A stretch of DNA of 10,056 nt from assembly GCA_903854805.1 (NCBI GenBank), contig CAINXK010000140.1, positions 1 to 10,056 of the forward strand. Direction: 5' to 3'. Under the pieces are notes generated by a model. That model was not told the DNA's origin. It searched no databases and saw only the letters and a program-made list of their open reading frames with translations. The translations under genes and the position numbers were made by a program. Shown piece by piece: positions 1 through 5,640 of this stretch (position 1 is its first letter; each line of letters starts with the position of its first letter). The DNA is from an uncultured Anaerolineae bacterium. Its GTDB lineage: Bacteria; Chloroflexota; Anaerolineae; Anaerolineales; Villigracilaceae.

Positions 1-142
1 ACAGGCTGCTTTGCGGATCAACAACATACCACCAGACAGGCGCATTGACCATATAGGTTATAGAACCATGCAGCAAAATCACCAGCAGGATTACAAAGGC
101 GCGTAAATTTCCCAAAAAATGGATGCGATCTGAATTAGCCAT
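1..142 (-). CDS. Acyltransferase-3 family membrane protein, N-terminal fragment
   Basis: The gene runs off the left edge; only the first 47 codons are present, starting at ATG 142-140. A Shine-Dalgarno-like GGGAGAG lies about 6 bases upstream. The visible protein opens with a short polar segment, then RIHFLGNLRAFVILLVILLH, a first transmembrane helix that carries the Leu-Arg and His pattern seen at the start of acyltransferase-3 family proteins (relatives of OpgC and of O-acetyltransferases). The following APVWWYVVDPQSS resembles the first loop of that family. Members are integral membrane proteins of about 10 helices that move acyl groups onto sugars or other envelope molecules; the substrate here cannot be told. 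The family call is from recalled motif resemblance over a short stretch, so it is probable but not certain. A TATAAT box sits just upstream, so the gene is probably transcribed on its own, separated from 499-3222 by a terminator. Confidence 0.75.
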   Translation of the reverse strand, partial: MANSDRIHFLGNLRAFVILLVILLHGSITYMVNAPVWWYVVDPQSSL

Positions 143-160
143 ATTTCTCTCCCGCTAAAA

Positions 161-166
161 ATTATA
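161..166 (-). promoter_or_regulatory. Probable -10 box upstream of the acyltransferase gene
   Basis: On the minus strand this reads TATAAT, a perfect match to the sigma-70 -10 consensus, 18 bases before the ATG at 142. No good -35 hexamer lies 16-18 bases further upstream, and a start site 7 bases downstream would leave a leader of only about a dozen bases, barely covering the ribosome binding site. The AT-rich context makes a chance match possible. Confidence 0.35.
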
Positions 167-336
167 TTGACTCATAGTTGTGCATCACTGAATGAGAACA
201 ATGTCCAAAATTAATTCTCATCCGCCTGGGAATGTTCAATCCGTCAGCAAGTACATCCCTTGAGTAAATATATTATATATGCTTTGGTCTCTGAGCATAT
301 CTCCTGGCTAAATTAAACCTGACGGGGAAAAGCAAA

Positions 337-371
337 CCCCGCTTTCACTGATTCTCAAATTGAAAGCGGGG
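337..371 (-). terminator. Rho-independent terminator downstream of the 907-residue gene
   Basis: CCCCGCTTTCA (337-347) and TGAAAGCGGGG (361-371) form a perfect 11-bp stem with a 13-base loop. On the minus strand the stem is followed by GTTTGCTTTT-like sequence (positions 336 down to 327), a T-rich tail. On the plus strand no T-run follows, so it works in the minus direction. It lies about 130 bases past the stop of the 499-3222 gene and before the acyltransferase gene, which separates the two transcripts. Confidence 0.75.
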
Positions 372-491
372 CGTATGAATTAAGATTTTCAAGGGCAGAT
401 CAGCTCAGCCCCTTTTGAATAAATAGGAGGACAAGCGGCGGCAGCACAACCCCGACCCATCTACAGAAATACTGGCACAGATCTGAAACTT

Positions 492-519
492 GGCCTGGCT
501 AGGCTTTATTTGCCAGGCC
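492..519 (-). other. GC-rich hairpin spanning the stop codon of the 907-residue gene
   Basis: GGCCTGGC (492-499) and GCCAGGCC (512-519) pair as a perfect 8-bp stem with a 12-base loop. The TAG stop (501-499) sits at the edge of the loop and stem. No T-run follows on the minus strand, so it does not look like a classic terminator; it could protect the 3' end, help termination or be coincidental. The stem is plainly visible; any role is inference. Confidence 0.45.
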
Positions 520-3222
520 TACAGAAGGACGTGCCTGACCTTTCCAAATATATTTATCACGATAGGCCGCCAATTCGGACTCACTAGCCACTGGCCGGAG
601 CAGAATTTTGTTCCAATTCAACATGCCCTCCAGGCTTAAGGGATGTTGGTTTCCTTCAGGCATAAAACCAACGAAACCAGCATTGAAAGCGTTGGCACCC
701 ACCGAGTAGGCCAGGTCTGCCAGATAATGTTTGAAAACGCCAATGGTAGCCAGACGCCGGTCTTCACGTGGCAGCGCAGTTTCAAAAGTAATCACCACCC
801 AACCATCGGCAGTCTCAGCCACGGCGGCCACAGTGGCTTCATGTCGCCAGCGCACAATTTGCTGGCCTCCGGGCGCAATTGAAGGATCCTTATCCACCCA
901 GGTCCGCGTGGCCATAAAATCTCCGCTTTGTTTGTACAACCAGCCGCCCACACCAGCCCGCGGTGCAGATGAATTTTGGAAAAGCGCAGCTGGGATTAAC
1001 TCCTCGCCATTTTTAAGCGCAATTCCGCCGGCTCTGCACCAGGGACCAGGTTCATCATTTTCAAAATTGAGCCATAAAATACTGGCACCCACCGGATAAT
1101 CAGCCGCGTTGGCGCTGGCTTTGATCAGCGTACCATTTTTCAGATACCACAAAGGCTTGGGAGCCAGGCCTCCAGGTGGCGTATTGCCGCGTATGTGCTG
1201 GATATGCTCGGCTACCTCATTGCAAACTGCTGATGTCACGATCAATTCATTGCTGGATGCGCTTTCTTCTCGCCAGCCTGTGATATTTTCCTTTTTCCAT
1301 TCGATCAACACCTGGCGAAATTCATTCCAACGTCTGTTATCAACCACTTCACCAACCTTCGGATTGGTTGGCGTGGGGCTGCTATTTTCCCAGCTCGTGC
1401 TTTCCACCTCCTGGGTGCGTAAAGGCGTCAGCCGGACAATTTCCTTCCACATCCATTCTGGAAATTCATCCTTGCGAGCTCTCAGCAGTTGACCAGCCTG
1501 GTCACCGCTTAACGACTCAAGCTCATATTCATCCTCATCCAGGCGCAGATCGATGAGCGCCTTGCGGCGATTGTGAGCCAAAGGCGAACCCAATCCGTGC
1601 AAATTATCGGCCAGCCTGGCTTTCCAGGCTGGGTCACTGGTCCGGGCCAATTTCGGCTGGTTTACCGTTGGGCCCGGATTGGCCGCTGCCAGGGGCGCCG
1701 AAAGCGGATCATACATGGCAAGCCGGGCTTCACAAAGGCTCTTAATGGCAGCATCGTCCTTGTTTTTGAACTCATCATTGATATCAGCCGCATTCAGATT
1801 GATCAGCAAGTCACGTGGGTCGGCCCAGGAACCATGCGCACTGCGATAACGCATCCCGGAAAAATGAATAACCATATACTGCAGCCAGACCGGATACTTA
1901 TCGGGGTGAGCGCGGAACTCAGCCACCACATCCTCCAATAAGGCTTTGTGATCCTTTTGCGCCAGGACTGTTTTGTACTGGAGCATTTTTCCACGGACGA
2001 TATCAGCCCGGGTTACGTTCAACGGGGCAGACACAAAAAGATTGACATCCATGGGAGTATTCAAAACTGCATCTGCCTGGTCAACTTCGGCCTTGATACT
2101 GTTCAAGCTGTTGTTGGCGGTCACCAGTTGGCTCAGCAGCGTCGTGTTCTCATTATTTTTTTGTTGAACAGCTTGTGAAAGCTGCTCAGGCGCGCTGCGC
2201 GCCGCGCGTGCCACCCAATAGTTCTTCAAGTCATTAATTTCCTTTTCAATGGCACGATTACTGTTTGAGGCCTTAAGCGATTGAAGCAGCCGATCGATAA
2301 AATCAAGGATGGGTTTCTCTGTTTTGGTAAACGGCAGCACTCCAAGCAGGTCTCTGTGTACCTGGTTGATTGTATTGATGGAAAGCTGCTCAATCTCGGG
2401 GAACTGCTGTCGCAGCAGGTCTGAGACGGATTCAGAAGTGAAGTAGCGATGCAAACTATCGAAGTCCTGCGCACTCTTATAGCGCAGCAGGTCTGCCTGG
2501 AGCACAGTCAGGCGGGCTTGCAGTTTGGCAACCAGCGCCGCAGCGCTTTGCAGCGCTGGTGTGCGCGCATTTTTTACCTGGGCAGCGCTGGCACAAGCCT
2601 TGTCGATCACCAGGCGGCGGGCCTTGATGTTTTCGTAACTGGCGCTTAACGCATATAGACCTTCGAGTTCAGCGTTAACCAGCGGCAGGGTCACGTTCTG
2701 CAGATCGTTATACTGTTTTTCGGCTGCCGGACGGGTGGGGTCGGTGGGAGCCTTCCAAAGATAGATGTTCTTTCTAGTTTGGATAGTTTGCAGAACCGTT
2801 TTACGATGCTGCTCCCACTCCATGGTCCGCTGAGCAACAAAATAAATCTCCTTACGAATGTCCTTGATCTGCGGCAGGTATGTTGCGAAGGTCTTATGGA
2901 AATTAACGATACTCTGGATTTCATTAGGGTCTGTCTGTGGAAATCTTTTGGCAATTTCAGCCTGGGGCTGCTGCGATATGAAATAATTGCGCAAACCGGT
3001 ATTAAGCGCAAGCATATCGGCCATGATCTTTTTTTGTGCTTCGATGAAGGCCGGTTTCTCGCTCTCGATCTGGGCGTCAGACTTATTCTTGTATTCCGCC
3101 CACAGATCAATTTCGCGGAAAAATATCAGGAAATCCCGCAGCTTCATCTCGCGCAGCGGATAAATGGTTTGCATTAAAAATGGATTCTGCCATTGGAAAT
3201 TTAATTCTGAATTGCCAGACAT
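499..3222 (-). CDS. Large protein of unknown function (907 aa) with an internal repeat
   Basis: I do not recognise a named family. No signal peptide or transmembrane helix is evident, so it is probably cytoplasmic. Residues 1-340 are rich in charged and long helical stretches; residues about 347-387 (Gln/Asn/Leu-rich) look like coiled coil. Two similar motifs occur at 443-466 (YPVWLQYMVIHFSGMR, ending in GSW) and 587-611 (FPEWMWKEIVRLTPLR, ending in TSW), suggesting a duplicated module. The C-terminal third is Trp- and Gly-rich and looks beta-rich, with a His cluster in EHIQHIRGNTPPGG (672-685) and a region around 786-876 of alternating hydrophobic residues. I recall similar large uncharacterised proteins from Chloroflexota, but this is memory, not a search. 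The start at ATG 3222 is supported by GGGAG seven bases upstream and by a promoter at 3274-3302. The gene stands alone between terminators. A scaffold or binding role would fit the architecture, but no function can be assigned. Confidence 0.9.
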   Translation of the reverse strand: MSGNSELNFQWQNPFLMQTIYPLREMKLRDFLIFFREIDLWAEYKNKSDAQIESEKPAFIEAQKKIMADMLALNTGLRNYFISQQPQAEIAKRFPQTDPNEIQSIVNFHKTFATYLPQIKDIRKEIYFVAQRTMEWEQHRKTVLQTIQTRKNIYLWKAPTDPTRPAAEKQYNDLQNVTLPLVNAELEGLYALSASYENIKARRLVIDKACASAAQVKNARTPALQSAAALVAKLQARLTVLQADLLRYKSAQDFDSLHRYFTSESVSDLLRQQFPEIEQLSINTINQVHRDLLGVLPFTKTEKPILDFIDRLLQSLKASNSNRAIEKEINDLKNYWVARAARSAPEQLSQAVQQKNNENTTLLSQLVTANNSLNSIKAEVDQADAVLNTPMDVNLFVSAPLNVTRADIVRGKMLQYKTVLAQKDHKALLEDVVAEFRAHPDKYPVWLQYMVIHFSGMRYRSAHGSWADPRDLLINLNAADINDEFKNKDDAAIKSLCEARLAMYDPLSAPLAAANPGPTVNQPKLARTSDPAWKARLADNLHGLGSPLAHNRRKALIDLRLDEDEYELESLSGDQAGQLLRARKDEFPEWMWKEIVRLTPLRTQEVESTSWENSSPTPTNPKVGEVVDNRRWNEFRQVLIEWKKENITGWREESASSNELIVTSAVCNEVAEHIQHIRGNTPPGGLAPKPLWYLKNGTLIKASANAADYPVGASILWLNFENDEPGPWCRAGGIALKNGEELIPAALFQNSSAPRAGVGGWLYKQSGDFMATRTWVDKDPSIAPGGQQIVRWRHEATVAAVAETADGWVVITFETALPREDRRLATIGVFKHYLADLAYSVGANAFNAGFVGFMPEGNQHPLSLEGMLNWNKILLRPVASESELAAYRDKYIWKGQARPSVGLANKA

Positions 3223-3253
3223 AACACTGCTCCCGTTCCAGTTGGAATAATTG

Positions 3254-3276
3254 GATAATATTTACCTGATAATATT
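3254..3276. repeat. 9-bp direct repeat over the promoter of the 907-residue gene
   Basis: GATAATATT occurs at 3254-3262 and again at 3268-3276, a 14-base period. The second copy overlaps the -10 box of the minus-strand promoter and the first lies at the predicted transcription start or early leader. It could be a repressor site. The AT-rich composition makes chance recurrence quite possible. Confidence 0.3.
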
Positions 3277-3302
3277 ATATGGTTTCGGCAGAGAGAATAC
3301 AA
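3274..3302 (-). promoter_or_regulatory. Sigma-70-type promoter for the 907-residue gene
   Basis: Reading the minus strand, TTGTAT (3302-3297) and TATAAT (3279-3274) are separated by exactly 17 bases. The -10 box is a perfect consensus match and the -35 box matches four of six bases. Transcription would begin near 3267, giving a leader of about 45 bases with the GGGAG ribosome binding site just before the ATG at 3222. Confidence 0.65.
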
Positions 3303-3424
3303 TAGCTTAAAGCCAAATGGATCTGGAACGAACCTTCGAGAATTATCTATCCATAGCCTTCTCAGCAGGTGCTCTGGCCCAAAGCAAAACCGGACAACCC
3401 AGCTTGCAGATAGTCACTCATAAG

Positions 3425-3463
3425 AAAACAGGCTGTCTCATTAAAGAGCAGACAGCCTGTTTT
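3425..3463 (-). terminator. Strong hairpin terminator after the secreted-protein gene
   Basis: A 14-bp perfect stem (3425-3438 with 3450-3463) encloses an 11-base loop. It lies about 35 bases past the TAG stop of the minus-strand gene 3499-4392, so it most likely ends that transcript; the minus-strand tail after the stem is TTTTCTTATG-like, counting the last stem bases. On the plus strand the stem runs into six Ts (3461-3466), so it should also stop plus-strand transcription, although no plus-strand gene is near. Confidence 0.85.
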
Positions 3464-3498
3464 TTACCATTCTGGGACAGTATTACCTTTATCTTAGC

Positions 3499-4392
3499 CT
3501 ACTTTTTGGGTCCTTTTGGATTGCCTTTACTACCACCAGCACTATTCCTATTGGAATGGCTGCTATTACCGTTACCGTTGCCGTGATTACTATTTCCACC
3601 AGCGCTGACACCATTCCCGTTATTACCATTTGCGCTGCCACCCGGTTGCTCGAAGGTGGCAGGTACTGCAGATGGGTCTGGTGTTGGCACATCCGTGGGG
3701 GTCGGGGCAGGGGTTTCCAACGGATCAGCACGCCCTGACATGATTGCCCCCAAATTCTGCATTGGGTTCTTGTGACCAGAGAATATCTGCTTAAATTGGC
3801 CCCAATTGGATGCAGTTGTGCCATCCGGCAATGTCAGCATGCTGTAATCGCCCGATTTTTTAGCGGCAATGATATCTGCACACAGAGAAGCATCACTCTG
3901 CAATTCATAAGACATCCAGCAAGCCTGGGAGATCACCCCGTAGCCAGCACCTTCCTGGTGAAAACCATCCACTACAGCATAGTCCAGGCCAAAGAAAGCG
4001 GCGATCATCGCTCCAACCTGGTTTTCGGCGGTTTCTGCACTGGGCACAAGCGGGTCAACTGTAATGGATTGTCCGATCATCAAAGAATTTTCCGATGGGA
4101 CCTGGGCGGCATCCAGTGTCACAAGCCCAAGTTTAATAGCCTCATCCAGGCTGAGCGTCACTGTTTGCAGGCTCATGCTTGGATCAGTCAGCGTAACCAC
4201 CACGCTGACCACGTTGTTGATATCAGTTTGGAGCGTTATGGATTGAACAGTACCTGTAATGGAGGCAGGCGGGGTTGTTGTAACGATAATGTTTGTGTAT
4301 GCAATGGAAGGTGCGGCCATGGCTGTACCTGATAATGTGATTAATACAGCCACCACCATGGTAAATCCTGCGAGCATTTTGAAATTTGACAT
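3499..4392 (-). CDS. Secreted protein of unknown function with low-complexity basic tail
   Basis: The chosen start, ATG 4392, lies nine bases after GGAAAGG. An in-frame ATG at 4401 touches that motif and a GTG at 4410 precedes it, so both are less likely. The 297-residue product begins with a Sec-type signal peptide (Lys5, hydrophobic 6-22, likely cleavage after AMA at 26). Residues about 44-93 look like a small beta domain (ITGTVQSITLQTD, then TVTLSLDEAIKLGLVTLD). Residues 125-220 form a second domain containing FFGLDYAVVDGFHQEGAGYG and SNWGQFKQIFSGHKNP, with Cys158 and Cys171 able to form a disulfide. A Pro/Thr/Asp linker (225-244) leads to an Asn/Gly/Ser/His-rich tail ending in KGNPKGPKK. 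I recall similar uncharacterised secreted proteins in Chloroflexota. The tail is probably disordered and positively charged at its end, which may bind wall polymers or nucleic acid; that is inference. A promoter sits at 4434-4462 and a terminator at 3425-3463. Confidence 0.88.
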   Translation of the reverse strand: MSNFKMLAGFTMVVAVLITLSGTAMAAPSIAYTNIIVTTTPPASITGTVQSITLQTDINNVVSVVVTLTDPSMSLQTVTLSLDEAIKLGLVTLDAAQVPSENSLMIGQSITVDPLVPSAETAENQVGAMIAAFFGLDYAVVDGFHQEGAGYGVISQACWMSYELQSDASLCADIIAAKKSGDYSMLTLPDGTTASNWGQFKQIFSGHKNPMQNLGAIMSGRADPLETPAPTPTDVPTPDPSAVPATFEQPGGSANGNNGNGVSAGGNSNHGNGNGNSSHSNRNSAGGSKGNPKGPKK

Positions 4393-4433
4393 TCTAGACA
4401 TCCTTTCCACGAGAAAATTCCCGTTAGAATTTA

Positions 4434-4462
4434 ATATTAGCGTGGATAAAGGATTTGCTCAA
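4434..4462 (-). promoter_or_regulatory. Sigma-70-type promoter for the secreted-protein gene
   Basis: On the minus strand TTGAGC (4462-4457) and TAATAT (4439-4434) are separated by 17 bases. Predicted transcription starts near 4427, about 35 bases before the ATG at 4392. This supports independent expression from the upstream gene 4534-5493, and it supports a start codon downstream of 4410. Confidence 0.6.
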
Positions 4463-4533
4463 TAGGTTATTAGGGGGACATCGGAGCAAAAGCCTGATAT
4501 TCCCTTCACCCCGCACGATCAGAAATACCTTGG

Positions 4534-5493
4534 TCACCCCAGGTTAATAACCGGGAGATATTCCGTCACCACCTGCCGGGTAGGAACAGGCAGCCGGTAG
4601 ACAGCCTCGCGAACCATCATCGCCAACATAACATCCCCAAGCACAGATTCAAAGTGCTGGAAGATCACTTCTAACAAGCGTGAATACATTTCTGCCGCGG
4701 CTTCTGGGGAAGAGAAAATAGTCTGATCGTTTACACTGCTGGCAGTGATGCTCAGATTCCAATCGTGCGCAGTAGCCTTAAAATTGACATCCCGGACGAT
4801 TTGGTTAAGCATGACACGCCCGATCAATTTCTCAATCTTACCAAGCAGGCTGCTGACCAGACCAGAAAAGGCGTTGTGCAGCAGGTACTCCGTCCAGGCT
4901 TGCGTGCGCGGCTCGCTGCTGAATAAGATGCTGGAAACTTTCTCTTCCTTCCAGGCATGGATCTCGTTGACACCACCTGCAGAATGCAGGATTTGGGTTG
5001 GGGTAATAAACAAGGTGTAATACGGTGCGCCACTCTGCCCGGGGAACAACACCAATGCTTCCGCTTTGGGCCAACGCACCCGGCCCAGCGCTGGCACAGG
5101 ATGCGCCATCCATTCCGAAAATTGCTTTTTCAGGCTGGGGCCACTCGCAAAAACACCGCGCAGATCATTCTTCTGCTCGATCAGGATCTTGAAAACGCGG
5201 ACGTCCTGAGGGGTCAGCGCCAGCATACGCATCAAAGCCCGGGGGTTGGATCCTGTCAAAGTTTCAAGCCAGGTGGCAGGGTCAACTCTTTCGACCAGAT
5301 CATCGTCCCGGTAGACTGTCACTAATTGTCCGCGCACAAACAGCAGAATCTGGCCAGTCTGAGCCGGGATATCCACAAACACCAGGCCAGTTTGTAAATC
5401 ATGTTGGTAAGCCTGGATTGAATCAGCCAGCCTGCCCGCCAGGACGTCGGTTTGCTCGGTAAAATCGGGAGAAAATAATGGAGTTAGCATCAT
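4534..5493 (-). CDS. Hypothetical protein, 319 aa, probably cytoplasmic
   Basis: No named family is recognised. There is no signal peptide or clear transmembrane helix. Residues about 20-80 (LADSIQAYQHDLQTGLVFVD and onward, then GQILLFVRGQLVTVYRDDDL) have the alternating pattern and the short-turn FVRGQLV that recall DUF4388/PatA-type N-terminal domains of signalling proteins; this is a weak inference. The middle (about 140-175) looks like a second beta-rich unit (EALVLFPGQSGAPYYTLFIT). Residues about 200-305 are mostly helical and may pack as a bundle. The gene begins with tandem ATGs at 5493 and 5490; the upstream sequence lacks a good Shine-Dalgarno motif, so translation may be weak or start slightly downstream. 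It is divergent from the transporter gene and 141 bases upstream of the secreted-protein gene, with no convincing terminator between those two, so read-through is possible. Confidence 0.85.
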   Translation of the reverse strand: MMLTPLFSPDFTEQTDVLAGRLADSIQAYQHDLQTGLVFVDIPAQTGQILLFVRGQLVTVYRDDDLVERVDPATWLETLTGSNPRALMRMLALTPQDVRVFKILIEQKNDLRGVFASGPSLKKQFSEWMAHPVPALGRVRWPKAEALVLFPGQSGAPYYTLFITPTQILHSAGGVNEIHAWKEEKVSSILFSSEPRTQAWTEYLLHNAFSGLVSSLLGKIEKLIGRVMLNQIVRDVNFKATAHDWNLSITASSVNDQTIFSSPEAAAEMYSRLLEVIFQHFESVLGDVMLAMMVREAVYRLPVPTRQVVTEYLPVINLG

Positions 5494-5536
5494 GATTGGT
5501 CTAAAAGAATATTAGCCTTTAATATGTGCAGAGGCA

Positions 5537-5554
5537 TTTCAAGAACGTTTCAAG
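5537..5554. repeat. Tandem 7-bp direct repeat in a divergent promoter region
   Basis: TTTCAAG occurs at 5537-5543 and 5548-5554, an 11-bp period with AACG between the copies. The pair lies 44-61 bases upstream of the minus-strand ATG at 5493 and about 40 bases upstream of the -35 box of the plus-strand promoter. Direct repeats one helical turn apart are typical of OmpR/PhoB-type response-regulator sites, so this is a candidate operator shared by both genes. The repeat is seen; its role is inference. Confidence 0.35.
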
Positions 5555-5592
5555 TTATTCAGTGTTTATCATTACGTTAAGAAGATACAAAT

Positions 5593-5621
5593 TTGGCACA
5601 AACGTTGTAGAATAATAAAAT
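5593..5621 (+). promoter_or_regulatory. Sigma-70-type promoter for the UMF1-like transporter gene
   Basis: TTGGCA (5593-5598) and TAAAAT (5616-5621) are separated by 17 bases, five of six matches to each consensus hexamer. Transcription would start near 5628, giving a short leader of roughly 13 bases that contains the ribosome binding site AGGAGG (5631-5636) four bases before the ATG at 5641. Confidence 0.7.
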
Positions 5622-5640
5622 CTGATCACCAGGAGGAAGT

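Larger units (their letters stand above)
143..498. other. Intergenic spacer without a convincing gene
   Basis: This 356-base stretch lies between two minus-strand genes. It holds a minus-strand terminator hairpin (337-371), a probable -10 box for the acyltransferase gene (161-166), an AT-rich patch around 267-282 and a weak 7-bp inverted repeat (277-283 with 294-300). The part nearest the 907-residue gene (403-498) is open in that gene's frame beyond its TAG stop and reads as a hydrophobic segment, but it has no start codon of its own. I see no RNA gene here. Confidence 0.7.

Noticed and set aside
277..300. Inverted repeat ATATGCT / AGCATAT with a 10-base loop.
   Set aside because: Only seven mostly A-T pairs in an AT-rich spacer, without a T-run; not distinguishable from chance.
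2779..3177. Long plus-strand open frames opposite the 907-residue gene (this one and others between 643 and 2649).
   Set aside because: They are antisense shadows of a gene with promoter, ribosome binding site and protein-like composition; they show no recognisable motifs or start signals.
3317..3586. Plus-strand open frame of 89 codons.
   Set aside because: It has no ribosome binding site, runs through a strong terminator hairpin and its end is antisense to the secreted-protein gene.
4393..4410. Alternative starts for the secreted protein at GTG 4410 and ATG 4401.
   Set aside because: The Shine-Dalgarno-like GGAAAGG lies inside or directly against these starts; ATG 4392 has nine-base spacing and leaves a cleaner signal peptide.
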